From the NCBI RefSeq assembly GCF_963678835.1, contig NZ_OY787469.1, positions 2,914,001-2,978,000 of the forward strand: 64,000 nt of DNA. Reading direction: 5' to 3'. Made by a program: the position numbers and the translations under genes. The DNA comes from an uncultured Desulfuromonas sp. GTDB lineage: Bacteria; Desulfobacterota; Desulfuromonadia; Desulfuromonadales; Desulfuromonadaceae. Of this stretch, positions 35,847 to 45,545 are shown piece by piece. Under the pieces are notes generated by a model, which was not told the DNA's origin, did no database searches, and saw nothing but the letters and a program-made list of their open reading frames with translations. Each line of letters opens with the position of its first letter. Position 1 is the first letter of the stretch.

Positions 35847-36953
35847 CTAACTTTTTAATATGTTACAAACCCTATCAATATCGTCACGACTCACTGCCGT
35901 CCCAGTTGGCAAGGTCAGAATGCGAGCGGCAACTTCCTCCGTATGGCGCAAAAGAAGCTTTGCATTCGGTTGATAAGATCTATATGGCTCCATATTATGG
36001 CAACCAGGCCAGAAATACCGCCGTGCGAGGACATTCGACGAATGGAGCTTATTCAGAAGCTCATCCCTGGTAAGGGGGTAGTCACTTTTCACCTCAAGAA
36101 CTAAATACTGCCAATTACATGTTTCAGAATCTTCAAATTCCATAAGCTTTAAACCCCGAATTCGGGATATATAGGTCTTATAAGTATTATAGTTGCTCTT
36201 GTTGATTTCCATAAAATCTGGCAACGACTTGAGATTCGTCAACCCCATGGCTGCGGCAACCTCTGTCATTTTTCCATTAGTACCGATATAGCCAACATTA
36301 TCCATCCCTTGAAAACCGAAGTTCTGCATCAGTCTGATTTTCTTTGCTAACGCGTCGTCATTTGTGGCGATACATCCGCCCTCAAAGGTGTTAAAGAATT
36401 TTGTCGCGTGAAAACTGAAGACCTCGCAATCGCCAAAATTTCCGATCATCTGTCCTTGATGGGAACAACCAAAAGCATGCGCCGCATCGAACAGCAGATT
36501 CAGATCGTGCTTATCCGCGATACTCTGTAACCTTTCGATATCACAGGGGCGACCATAGAGGTGTACTGCTAAAATTCCAGTGGTATTCGGAGTAATATGA
36601 CGCTCGACCTCTATCGGGTCAATACAATATGTCTCTGGATCAATATCACAAAAAACCGGTTTAATTTCCTGCCATTGAAGGGCATGAGCAGTTGCGATAA
36701 AAGTCATTGACGGAACGATAACTTCCCCACGCAAATTTAAAGCACGGATGGCAATCTCCAGCGCAATGGTCCCATTGCACATGGTAATACAGTGCTTCAC
36801 ACCGAGATAATCTGCCAGTTCACGCTCGAAATCCTGCACTAATCGGCCACGATTTGTCAGCCAACGCCGATCAAATATTTCGTCAACATACTTGTGAAAC
36901 AGTTCTCGATCACCAATATTAGGTGCCCCCACATGTAAGGTTTTATCATTCAT
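35847..36953 (-). CDS. DegT/DnrJ/EryC1 family PLP-dependent sugar aminotransferase
   Basis: 368 aa. GTIALEIAIRAL, the aspartate in FDAAHAFGCSH and the PLP Lys in FSFHATKFFNTFEGG fit the family that makes 3- or 4-amino sugars from keto-sugar nucleotides. Its product is the natural substrate for the NeuD-like acyltransferase at 33701. The keto-sugar precursor enzyme is not evident in the window. Confidence 0.9.
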   Translation of the reverse strand: MNDKTLHVGAPNIGDRELFHKYVDEIFDRRWLTNRGRLVQDFERELADYLGVKHCITMCNGTIALEIAIRALNLRGEVIVPSMTFIATAHALQWQEIKPVFCDIDPETYCIDPIEVERHITPNTTGILAVHLYGRPCDIERLQSIADKHDLNLLFDAAHAFGCSHQGQMIGNFGDCEVFSFHATKFFNTFEGGCIATNDDALAKKIRLMQNFGFQGMDNVGYIGTNGKMTEVAAAMGLTNLKSLPDFMEINKSNYNTYKTYISRIRGLKLMEFEDSETCNWQYLVLEVKSDYPLTRDELLNKLHSSNVLARRYFWPGCHNMEPYRSYQPNAKLLLRHTEEVAARILTLPTGTAVSRDDIDRVCNILKS

Positions 36954-36959
36954 TCACTT

Positions 36960-38177
36960 TCAACCTTTTAAGCTTTCCCATTCGCCGCGAATAATACTCG
37001 CCGCCCAGCCAAATGTCGGTGCCTTACATATAAAAGAAATCGTATTTGTGGTTCTAGAAAAGACTTTCTTGTTTTCAGGGTGTAACGAACCAACTGTTAT
37101 CGTATATCTTCCCCCATTGAGAAACAAATGTGGAATTTTAAGTTCTATCGTTAACTTTCCGTTCTCCGGCACAAAGGGGGCAGTATCTGCATAGGAAAGA
37201 CAATCCACGACTTCACGAAGTTGTTGGTCGATAATTTTAATAAAAAGATCTACCGCATTAACAATGCTATCCCTCACCACAAATTCAAGAAGTAAAAAAA
37301 ATTCGCTCCCGTTTGAATGCACATATTCATCATCGAAACAATGCGTATTTTGGACATTGTCTCTCAAGCCGACGCGTACCAATTCCATTTCGCCACTACC
37401 TTGCTCTTCACGACAATTCACGGGGAATGTACGAACATATTGCCCCAAGGCATCAGAAACATTTTTCAGACCGTCAGCTCTCCCATTATCCATCACCAAT
37501 GCTCTATTACAAGATCTCGCCACCATAGGCAAATTATGTGAAACAAAAATAACTGCACTCTTAGGAATAATTTCCGCCATACGATTCAAGCTTTTGATTA
37601 CAAATCCCAAGTCGCCAACAGCTAGAACTTCATCAATGATCAGCACATCCGGCTCCATTTGAGCAGCAATGGCAAACCCTAGGCGCACCTTCATGCCAGA
37701 GCTATAATTTTGAACCGGCATCTCGATAAAGTCACCAATTTCTGAAAATTCAACAATGGAATCCATCTTTTCTCGGATTTGTTCTTTAGTGAATCCCAGC
37801 ACGGCACCGTTAACGTAAATATTCTCTTTTCCAGTCAGGACCGGACTGAAGCCTGCTCCCAATTCTATCAATGCTCCAACCCGACCATGTATCGTAATTC
37901 GTCCACGGTCAGGTTTGATCAGTCCATTAAGCATTTTAAGAAGTGTACTCTTCCCCGCTCCATTTCGCCCAAGCAGGCCAAGACATTCGCCACGCTTCAG
38001 CTCGAAAGACACATTATTAACGGCCCAAAACTCGCTCGGTCGTAAATCTCCATGCCCCCCAGCACGCCCCAGCATTTCTCCGGCCACATCCTGCATTCCA
38101 TACCAGAGTGAACGTTTAAGGGTTCGGCAAAATTTTTTCGAGACATTCTCAACTTTGACTAAAACTTCGTCACGCAT
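36960..38177 (-). CDS. Polysaccharide ABC exporter, ATP-binding protein (Wzt-like)
   Basis: 405 aa. Walker A GLLGRNGAGKSTLL, signature YSSGMKVRLGF, Walker B VLIIDEVLAVGD, and a C-terminal Wzt-type domain (about residues 255-395) that in relatives recognises the glycan's terminal modification. Exports O-antigen or capsule chains with the permease just upstream (13 bp). Confidence 0.92.
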   Translation of the reverse strand: MRDEVLVKVENVSKKFCRTLKRSLWYGMQDVAGEMLGRAGGHGDLRPSEFWAVNNVSFELKRGECLGLLGRNGAGKSTLLKMLNGLIKPDRGRITIHGRVGALIELGAGFSPVLTGKENIYVNGAVLGFTKEQIREKMDSIVEFSEIGDFIEMPVQNYSSGMKVRLGFAIAAQMEPDVLIIDEVLAVGDLGFVIKSLNRMAEIIPKSAVIFVSHNLPMVARSCNRALVMDNGRADGLKNVSDALGQYVRTFPVNCREEQGSGEMELVRVGLRDNVQNTHCFDDEYVHSNGSEFFLLLEFVVRDSIVNAVDLFIKIIDQQLREVVDCLSYADTAPFVPENGKLTIELKIPHLFLNGGRYTITVGSLHPENKKVFSRTTNTISFICKAPTFGWAASIIRGEWESLKG

Positions 38178-38189
38178 TTTTATTTACTT

Positions 38190-39062
38190 TTAGGCACTGA
38201 TTCGGGCGATAAGATGCGGCATGGCAATGCGATAGAGCAACCATCCCAAAAGAAGAAAAACAAAAGCCAACAACACAACCAGCCAAAACCCGCTCAGTTG
38301 GGTAGAAAAGCCGGTAACCATCCATTCACGTGTCGTAGTCAGGAGCGGAGTCACTGGATTTAGTCGAGCAAGAACTGCCGCAGCCCCACTTTGCGGCATG
38401 GGATAGACAACTGGGGTTAAAAAAAACCAAAGCTGGGCAAGAATGACAATTCCCCGACTCACATCCGTATAAAGAACACCCAGGGGTGTCATGAGAATGC
38501 CAAACATCAGTCCGAGTAGTAGCAATCCAAGGACACCGAGTGGCACATAAAAAAGAGTCACGGGAGGAATCATTTGAAACCAAACAAAAATGCCCGCTAG
38601 CAAAAAAATACGAATCACAAAATTAAACAAAACCTCCCCAAGTCCGGCTAGTATTAAAGCTTCTCGAGGGAAATTGATCTTGGCCAGCATACTTTTAGAT
38701 TCAGTAACAAGCTTCAATGGACTATTCATAGCATCGACGAAGATTTGCCAAAGAACCGTTCCGGTCAAAACAAACAACGGATAAGGCATACCGGGGTCCT
38801 GCACATCAATCACTTTTTGAGAATTCAAGTAGACCCAAACAGCCATAGAAAACAGCGGAGGTAAAAAAGCCCAAAGATAACCAAACATTGTCTGACGATA
38901 TTGCGCACTAAGATTACGGATAAACAACCTCCAGGCAAGTTCTCGTGAAGCAACAAGGTCGGCAATCATTGACCTCATCAGCTGGCCGGGATGTCGCAAA
39001 CAGGACGCAGGGCTGTACACAGTTATTTTTTGTTGAGCCTTTGGTGTCATTTCTTTCCTCAT
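38190..39062 (-). CDS. Polysaccharide ABC exporter, permease (Wzm-like)
   Basis: 290 aa with six predicted membrane helices (for example LWAFLPPLFSMAVWVYL and LAFVFLLLGWLLYRIA), ABC-2 type. The cytoplasmic N-terminus with ELAWRLFIRNLSAQYRQT is typical of Wzm/TagG. Pairs with the Wzt-like ATPase. Confidence 0.9.
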   Translation of the reverse strand: MRKEMTPKAQQKITVYSPASCLRHPGQLMRSMIADLVASRELAWRLFIRNLSAQYRQTMFGYLWAFLPPLFSMAVWVYLNSQKVIDVQDPGMPYPLFVLTGTVLWQIFVDAMNSPLKLVTESKSMLAKINFPREALILAGLGEVLFNFVIRIFLLAGIFVWFQMIPPVTLFYVPLGVLGLLLLGLMFGILMTPLGVLYTDVSRGIVILAQLWFFLTPVVYPMPQSGAAAVLARLNPVTPLLTTTREWMVTGFSTQLSGFWLVVLLAFVFLLLGWLLYRIAMPHLIARISA

Positions 39063-39118
39063 AAATCAAGCACTCTACCGTTGACTAGAGTTCAGGCATT
39101 TCCTGATGCTGTAACGAC

Positions 39119-40156
39119 TTAAGAGTCATTAAAATCTGCATATCCATCAGGATTCGCACGCTGCCATCGCCAGGCATCTTCACACATCCGCTGAAGATCA
39201 AACTCAGACTTCCACCCCAACAACTCATAAGCGCGATTGGCCTCGGCATAGCAGCTTGCAACGTCACCGGGTCGTCGAGAAACGATTTCAAAAGGAATTT
39301 GGATACCGCTCGCCCATTCAAAGGCTTTGACAACGTCCAAAACAGAAGACCCCTCTCCAGTGCCAAGGTTCACGGTAAGCAATTTATTTTCCTGATGTGT
39401 CCATTCCAACCCTTTATCAAGAGCGCTTACGTGCCCTTTAGCCAAGTCCACCACATGCACATAATCCCTGACACCAGTGCCGTCGGGCGTTGGATAATCG
39501 TCGCCAAAAACATAAAGTTTATCACGCTTGCCGACGGCAACCTGGGCGATAAATGGCAAGAGGTTATTGGGGATACCGCGAGGGTCTTCTCCCAACATGC
39601 CGGATTCATGCGCACCTATTGGATTGAAATAACGAAGAACGACGATATTCCAGTTCGGATCTGAGGCGGATAAATCTCCCAGAACCTGTTCAATCATCAA
39701 CTTGGTACGACCATAAGGGTTGGTTGGAGCGACCATTGCATTTTCTGTAATCGGAACACAGACAGGATCACCATAGACCGTGGCCGATGAGCTGAAAACC
39801 AGATTTTTACAGCCATAATCGGCCATAACTTCACACAAAGTAAAAGTCATGCCGACATTATTAGTATAATAACGCAACGGGTTAGTGACGGATTCTCCGA
39901 CAGCCTTATGCCCGGCAAAGTGAATAACGGCATCAATGTGATGTGCGGCAAAAATCTCTTTCATTCTCTGTCGGTCACCGACGTCGTAAGGATAAAATAT
40001 AATATTTTTACCGGTGATGGCCTCCACGCGCCGCACAGCCTCTTGTGAGGCATTGACCAAATTATCAATACATACCACCTCATGGCCAGCGGACAACAAT
40101 TCAACCATAGTGTGTGAACCGATGTAGCCTGCGCCACCCGTGACCAAAACCTGCAT
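39119..40156 (-). CDS. galE: UDP-glucose 4-epimerase
   Basis: 345 aa. NAD-binding VTGGAGYIGSHTMVEL, SSSATVYG and the catalytic NPYGRTK, with galactose-type C-terminus. Interconverts UDP-glucose and UDP-galactose. ATG 40156 was chosen because AAGGAG lies 9 bp upstream; a longer in-frame start at 40198 lacks a site. Supplies UDP-Gal for the polysaccharide locus. Confidence 0.95.
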   Translation of the reverse strand: MQVLVTGGAGYIGSHTMVELLSAGHEVVCIDNLVNASQEAVRRVEAITGKNIIFYPYDVGDRQRMKEIFAAHHIDAVIHFAGHKAVGESVTNPLRYYTNNVGMTFTLCEVMADYGCKNLVFSSSATVYGDPVCVPITENAMVAPTNPYGRTKLMIEQVLGDLSASDPNWNIVVLRYFNPIGAHESGMLGEDPRGIPNNLLPFIAQVAVGKRDKLYVFGDDYPTPDGTGVRDYVHVVDLAKGHVSALDKGLEWTHQENKLLTVNLGTGEGSSVLDVVKAFEWASGIQIPFEIVSRRPGDVASCYAEANRAYELLGWKSEFDLQRMCEDAWRWQRANPDGYADFNDS

Positions 40157-40331
40157 GTGATTTGCTCCTTGAAAAATCACCGTACACCGGCAAGTCAATT
40201 ACGGCTTGATTTTCACCGACATAAAGACCTTAAACGTGTCGTCTGGTTATTCAATCATCCCTTTTCAGCGTTAATCAGCGTCCTGACAAGATTGGTCGCG
40301 TTTTTCCTCACTGCGAAGAGTTCTTTCTTTT

Positions 40332-40763
40332 TTAGCTCCTCGAAAAACTCGAATCAACAAAAGCCATGATCTGTCGCGTAAACTCCCGAAAATCATCAAG
40401 ATGCCTTGTAATGATCGCAAACACAATCCGCCAGTCAATCTCCTGATAAGCGTGAACAGCTGTATTTCTGAACCCAACAGCTTTGGTCATCCGTCCCGCC
40501 AAAGTAGCATCAAGACAACCTGCCCTTTCCAAGGAGGCAAACGTTTGGGCCATGGTCTCTGGAGCAGGAATCTCAAGATCACTAATAACATGTAGTCCGA
40601 TATCCACACATTGCTGAACTGCACGTTCAAGATTCAAAACAATGATATCCTGCAAATCAAGATTATCAGCGAGTTGTCGGCAGGAAGCCGGAGTTTTGTC
40701 CTCAATACGTGCCACGCAGCGTCTGAGGCTTTCCAATTTATTGAGCACAACATCTCTATCCAT
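40332..40763 (-). CDS. hepT: HepT-like RNase toxin (DUF86)
   Basis: 143 aa, helical HEPN fold. It contains the RX4HXY motif as RNTAVHAY, the RNase active site whose Tyr is AMPylated by the MntA partner. It overlaps mntA by 8 bp, the usual arrangement. MntA-HepT pairs function as type VII toxin-antitoxin modules. Confidence 0.88.
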   Translation of the reverse strand: MDRDVVLNKLESLRRCVARIEDKTPASCRQLADNLDLQDIIVLNLERAVQQCVDIGLHVISDLEIPAPETMAQTFASLERAGCLDATLAGRMTKAVGFRNTAVHAYQEIDWRIVFAIITRHLDDFREFTRQIMAFVDSSFSRS

Positions 40764-41169
40764 TGAGAAACCTCTGCTGTCGTTCCATCAGAGTCCGTGT
40801 GACATAAGGCATCATGTCTGCCTGATTGTAGATCATCCGTTGTAAAAGCATGGCCAGTGCCGGGGAATCATTCTTAATCACAACCTTACCTTTGCATAAA
40901 ATCTGTTTCAAAATCGTTCCGGATAAATTTGACAGATCGACGAGATCAACACTGCGCATAAATGTTCGTTCCAGCTCATCTTTAAGACGCATTTTTTGTT
41001 CTGCATCCAGGGCATGACCATAAAGAACCGCAAGATCCACATCACTGTTGGCTCGCATAGTTCCGGTCGCGGCAGAACCATAAAGAATTGCCAACTTCAA
41101 CCCTTGTTCCTTATTCAGAGCACTAACTGTTTGCTTAAAAATTTCCATTGAGTCCAGTTGCTGTGCCAT
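40756..41169 (-). CDS. mntA: MntA-like minimal nucleotidyltransferase antitoxin
   Basis: 137 aa. The signature GSAATGTMRANSDVDLAVL matches the GSX10DXD motif of the polymerase-beta superfamily. In characterised relatives it adds AMP to a HepT tyrosine and neutralises the toxin. Antitoxin upstream of toxin, on one transcript. Confidence 0.88.
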   Translation of the reverse strand: MAQQLDSMEIFKQTVSALNKEQGLKLAILYGSAATGTMRANSDVDLAVLYGHALDAEQKMRLKDELERTFMRSVDLVDLSNLSGTILKQILCKGKVVIKNDSPALAMLLQRMIYNQADMMPYVTRTLMERQQRFLNG

Positions 41170-41256
41170 GCGTTTCCATCTTTATTTGTTTAATGACGTC
41201 ACAAGGAGCTTGCCAACAACCTGTACGCTCAAAAAAGTTACTGCGAGTTTTTGAAA

Positions 41257-41287
41257 ATCGCGGCTGAAGCCGCTCCTACCACCTACA
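41257..41287. repeat. Dispersed GC-rich repeat half-copy
   Basis: ATCGCGGCTGAAGCCGCTCC followed by TACCACCTAC, with a CGGCTGAAGCCG palindrome. The same core (inverse orientation) is in the repeat at 56229-56308. Lies between mntA and the SNF2 gene. Confidence 0.6.
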
Positions 41288-41300
41288 CGTTGAAGCGAAA

Positions 41301-44300
41301 TCAGTCCTCAAACAACGCCAGCAACTCATCACCGGTCAGTGTACCATGGTCATCCGCCGCGCCCTCTTGTCGACAAACCACCTCAGCCAGTTGCCGTTTT
41401 TTCTCCTGCAAATCAAGTATTTTTTCTTCAATCGTTCCCTGAGCCACCAGCTTATAGACGAACACCGGTTTGTCCTGACCAATCCGATACGCCCGATCCG
41501 TGGCCTGATTTTCAACAGCCGGATTCCACCATGGGTCATAATGAATCACCGTGTCCGCCGCAGTCAGGTTTAAGCCGACTCCTCCGGCCTTCAGGCTGAT
41601 CAAAAACAGCGGAACCTCGCCTTCCTGAAAACGTGCAATGGCTTCATCACGCTTGCGGGTGCGTCCGGTTAATTTACTATAACCGATAGAACGAACATCA
41701 AGCTCTTTTTCAATCAAGCTTAACATGGAGGTAAACTGTGAAAAAATCAGAATTTTGCGCCCTTCGGATAATAGTGTTTCGAGCATCTCCAGCAGCCGCT
41801 CCAGCTTGGCGGATTGTTTAACCTTGCGCGCGCTTTCCAACTTGAGCAAACGGGGGTCACAGCACACCTGGCGTAATTTGAGCAACGCTTCGAGAATTTC
41901 AATATGGCTTTTTTTCAAGCCTTTACGCGCCAAAAGCTCAGACACTTTGTGCGACATGGCCGAGCGCACGCTTTCATAGAGACGGGCCTGAGCACTTTCG
42001 AATTCAATTCGGCTGACAATGGTGGTTTTAGGCGGTAATTCCGTGGCAACCTGCTGCTTGTCACGCCGCAACACAAAGGGATGGATACGCCGCTCCAGTT
42101 CGCGCCGCCGTTCTACATTTCCGGCTTTTTCAATGGGAGAACGAAACAAGCGGCTGAATGATTCCCGTCCGCCGAGATAACCGGGCATGAGGAAATGAAA
42201 CAACGACCACAGCTCGCCAAGATGATTTTCCACCGGCGTACCGGTCAAGCATAAACGATGACGCGCTTGCATGGAGCATGCCGCCTGGGCCATTTTGGTT
42301 GTCGGATTTTTAATGGCCTGGGCTTCATCAAGAATCAACAGATGGAATTCCACACTCTGAAAGAGCTCCGCGTCCCGTTGCAGCAGGGCATAACTGGTGA
42401 CGATAAGATCTTGTTCCGGCAACTGTTCGCGCATGGTTTTACGTTGCGGGCCATGCCAGATCATCACGGTCAAATCGGCGGCAAAGCGCCGGGCCTCATT
42501 TCGCCAGGTGCTCAACACACTGGTCGGCGACACCACCAGGGTGGGTGCATCAAGCCGTCCGGATTCCTTTTCAAGCAGCACGTGCGCCAAGGCCTGAAGT
42601 GTTTTTCCCAAGCCCATATCATCCGCCAAAATACCACCAAAGGCGTAATCACGTAAAAACTGCAGCCAGCTCATACCTTTTTGCTGATAATCACGCAAGG
42701 ATGCGGCGAGGCCACGGGGTGCGGCGACACTCTCAATACCGTCGAACCGGCGTAATCGTTCAGCCAGCTCCTTGAGTTTGTCGTCACCGCGCCATGTCGT
42801 CGGCATCCCTTCACCGGGCAAACTTTCCTGTAGCGACGACAAGGCGTGAATTCTGGCCGTAGGCAGCGACAGGGATCCTGAAGGGTCCAGCGTTGTCTTT
42901 TCATACAGCTCCACCAGCGTTTCGACCACCGGCTCAACAACGGATTTCGGGCATTCCAGCCAGCGCCCGTCCTGTAGTTCCACCAGAAGAGGCTGTTCTG
43001 TTTCGCCCTGCTCCAAATACTGCGCCAGCAGCGGCAGCAAGGCAATTTTGCGTCCCTCAATCCAGATGTCGAGGCCAAGGTCAAACCAGCCACCCGGCGT
43101 TTCCTGGACATCAAAGGTCAATTCATCGGGCGCGACAAAACGCAGCTGAAAACTCGGTTCGATGTCGATTTGCCAGCCTGCGGATTCAAGCTCGGCAAGC
43201 TGGTTGAGAAAGGCTTTCCACATCGCCGCTGACGTCGCAACAGTCTCGGCGGGAAACACCAGATCCAGTGACCTGACCGGGGAAAGACCGGCCGTTGTCG
43301 CCGGCTGGAATCCCCGATCACTCAAAAAAGCCAATGCACTGTATTCAACATCGCTATCGCGCTTAACACGCCAATAGCCCCCGTCATGCTCGACCAAGGC
43401 TATCTCAGAGTGGTTGGCGCCGATCTCGGCGTCAAAAGACAGCGGTGGATAGTCGAAAGTCAATCTGGCAACATGGACGCGGCGGCCACGCTTTAATTCA
43501 CGACTCATCAAACGCAGGTGCGGCACACAGGTTGAGTCAGCATTGGAAATCCGCACGTCCACCGGCAAAGGAATATCTTCGCCTGGAAACGTTTGCAACA
43601 TGAACAGGGCGAGTTCCCGCGTACGATTTTCGGGCACCGGCGGTAATTGGCGCAGCAAACGCAGTTCCCGGCTCGACAGGGGGCTGATCAACTCACCACA
43701 ACACTGGCGCTTCTTATCGAGATAACAAGGGGGGATTGTCGGGATCAGACTCAACGCCTCGCCGTCGTCGAGCTGACAATGCAGTTGTCGCTCGCCGGAA
43801 GCCGTTGTTCGCCAACCCAAAGAGAGTGTTTTGGGCTCCGCGAAAGATAAGGGTGTTTCGGAGGGCTGAGCCACAAAACAGCGCCCGGTTTCGATCATCT
43901 TGCGCAGGGCCAACATGCCGACATCGCCGGTTAACTCAAGCGTTGCCTCTCCGGGGGATTCGATGTGCAACAGAGAGACGATTTCAGTATCTTTATCCGT
44001 GACCCATGGCGGTCGATAGTACCATTCCAGAATTTGACGAACATGGCAGGACGAGGCCTTTCCCCACCCCCCTTTTTTCAAACGGCGGCTTTTAAGTAGA
44101 CGACAGAAGCAACCATCGTCTTCACAGTCGAGCACGAACAACAGCTGCTCACGGCGAACACCGTCTCGAACGACAATGTTGTCTCCGGATACTGGAAAAG
44201 CCTCTTGTACACGTGTTCGCCAAATATCCAGGGCATCTTTATTTCTCGGCGGAAGACGGTCACGCACATCTTCGCGATCATGATGAAGCCCTTGCAAAAA

Positions 44301-44576
44301 ATCCAACAACGCAGCCACGACATGTTTACAATTGTACTCCATCGGGCAAGTACAATCGCCTTCGACCTCAAGGCCCGACCCCGTATCAGAGAAAAAAATC
44401 TCCTGTTCATAAAAGTAGCCGCGACTGCCCTGCACCGAGGCATAAAGCACCTGTGCGTCGCTGTCATATTCAAAATCAAGCACCCGCCCCTGCTTGAAAT
44501 ACTGCTGCCCACGTTGATAGGTCTTAGCATTACATAAAGAGCGTATGGTTTCTTTTGTTAACTGATCAAGCAGCAT
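41301..44576 (-). CDS. SWIM zinc-finger plus SNF2-family helicase
   Basis: 1,091 aa. N-terminal SWIM motif CTCPMEYNCKH (about residues 76-86), a long middle beta-rich region typical of bacterial SNF2 proteins, then helicase domains: Walker A DDMGLGKTLQAL, LLILDEAQAIKNP, and C-terminal GGVGLNLTAADTV and DRAYRIGQ. DNA translocase/remodeller of unknown biological role (RapA-unrelated). Neighbours are a toxin-antitoxin pair and lipid-linked sugar genes, none of which explain it. Confidence 0.93.
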   Translation of the reverse strand: MLLDQLTKETIRSLCNAKTYQRGQQYFKQGRVLDFEYDSDAQVLYASVQGSRGYFYEQEIFFSDTGSGLEVEGDCTCPMEYNCKHVVAALLDFLQGLHHDREDVRDRLPPRNKDALDIWRTRVQEAFPVSGDNIVVRDGVRREQLLFVLDCEDDGCFCRLLKSRRLKKGGWGKASSCHVRQILEWYYRPPWVTDKDTEIVSLLHIESPGEATLELTGDVGMLALRKMIETGRCFVAQPSETPLSFAEPKTLSLGWRTTASGERQLHCQLDDGEALSLIPTIPPCYLDKKRQCCGELISPLSSRELRLLRQLPPVPENRTRELALFMLQTFPGEDIPLPVDVRISNADSTCVPHLRLMSRELKRGRRVHVARLTFDYPPLSFDAEIGANHSEIALVEHDGGYWRVKRDSDVEYSALAFLSDRGFQPATTAGLSPVRSLDLVFPAETVATSAAMWKAFLNQLAELESAGWQIDIEPSFQLRFVAPDELTFDVQETPGGWFDLGLDIWIEGRKIALLPLLAQYLEQGETEQPLLVELQDGRWLECPKSVVEPVVETLVELYEKTTLDPSGSLSLPTARIHALSSLQESLPGEGMPTTWRGDDKLKELAERLRRFDGIESVAAPRGLAASLRDYQQKGMSWLQFLRDYAFGGILADDMGLGKTLQALAHVLLEKESGRLDAPTLVVSPTSVLSTWRNEARRFAADLTVMIWHGPQRKTMREQLPEQDLIVTSYALLQRDAELFQSVEFHLLILDEAQAIKNPTTKMAQAACSMQARHRLCLTGTPVENHLGELWSLFHFLMPGYLGGRESFSRLFRSPIEKAGNVERRRELERRIHPFVLRRDKQQVATELPPKTTIVSRIEFESAQARLYESVRSAMSHKVSELLARKGLKKSHIEILEALLKLRQVCCDPRLLKLESARKVKQSAKLERLLEMLETLLSEGRKILIFSQFTSMLSLIEKELDVRSIGYSKLTGRTRKRDEAIARFQEGEVPLFLISLKAGGVGLNLTAADTVIHYDPWWNPAVENQATDRAYRIGQDKPVFVYKLVAQGTIEEKILDLQEKKRQLAEVVCRQEGAADDHGTLTGDELLALFED

Positions 44577-44657
44577 AATTTTTCATCACCAATCCATGGA
44601 TTGTCGAGAATAGGAGCCAGAGCATAAACGGTCAGGAGATTAGCCCCCCATTGCACA

Positions 44658-45545
44658 TCAATATAACGCGCTAAACACCATAACGCACCAAATCACGCCT
44701 ATTGTTAACAACTGTGGATCTTTCAGCAACGCTGTCGTTGGATCACCATCACGTCCCTGCTGAACCCGGCGGACATAACGGTACAAACCGTAGGCGCATA
44801 CAGGTATCGAAGCAATCAATGCATGATGGCTGATACAGTACATGGTATAGGTCAGCAAAGAAGCAACTGCGGTCAGTTTGACAATTCGTAACAGTTGATT
44901 TCGCGAGTAGTGCATCAGTGTCTGTCGGTGGCTGGCGGCATTATCTCCAAGCTGTGTAATTTCGCTGAGGCGCTTACCGGCAGCTAAAAAGATCGCGAGA
45001 AGAAAGACGGATAAATAGAGCCAGAGAGTCACATTGACATGGTAAACAACGCCTCCGACATGTAGACGCAGCAGGAAGAAAAAAGCGATCATCACCAAAT
45101 CGATCCACGGCAGATGCTTGAACCATAGCGTATATGCCAAGGATAAAATGAAATAGCTGATCAACCACAGCATCAAGTCCGGAACAGACAACCAGCTCAA
45201 CAGCAGCGAACAAACGGCTAGCAGCAAGGCAAGAATTAACGCTTGCCGAACCGTGATCTTTCCTGCCGGCAACGGCCGATAACATTTTTTCGGATGATTC
45301 CGGTCGGCCTTAAGGTCAAAGACATCATTAACAATATAGCAACTACTGGAAAAGAGAGAAAATGCAACGAAAGGCGTTGCCAAGGCTTGCACGCCGTCAA
45401 CCGCAAAAAACTTGCCCGCCAGAAAGGGCGGAAAAAACAACATCAGATTTTTAAGCCATTGCGCAGGGCGCAAAAGTTTCAACGTCACAGCCATCAAAAC
45501 CAATGTCCGCCAAAATTCAGTATCATTGAGAGCTTTTCGAATCAA
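44658..45545 (-). CDS. UbiA-type prenyl-phosphate transferase (decaprenyl-phosphate phosphoribosyltransferase-like)
   Basis: 295 aa with about eight membrane helices. The aspartate-rich motif NDVFDLKADRNHPKK matches the decaprenyl-phosphate phosphoribosyltransferase branch of the UbiA family, which transfers 5-phosphoribose from PRPP to prenyl phosphate, feeding decaprenyl-phospho-arabinose/ribose synthesis. The epimerase partners (DprE1/E2) are not in the window. It overlaps the downstream end of the GT-C/TPR gene, close to pilin genes. A UbiA in another quinone pathway is less likely. Confidence 0.75.
   Translation of the reverse strand: MIRKALNDTEFWRTLVLMAVTLKLLRPAQWLKNLMLFFPPFLAGKFFAVDGVQALATPFVAFSLFSSSCYIVNDVFDLKADRNHPKKCYRPLPAGKITVRQALILALLLAVCSLLLSWLSVPDLMLWLISYFILSLAYTLWFKHLPWIDLVMIAFFFLLRLHVGGVVYHVNVTLWLYLSVFLLAIFLAAGKRLSEITQLGDNAASHRQTLMHYSRNQLLRIVKLTAVASLLTYTMYCISHHALIASIPVCAYGLYRYVRRVQQGRDGDPTTALLKDPQLLTIGVIWCVMVFSALY

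Noticed and set aside
33450..41240. Shared string TACGCTCAAAAAAGT near 33450 and 41224
   Set aside because: Fifteen bases, A-rich, without flanking similarity; could be chance.
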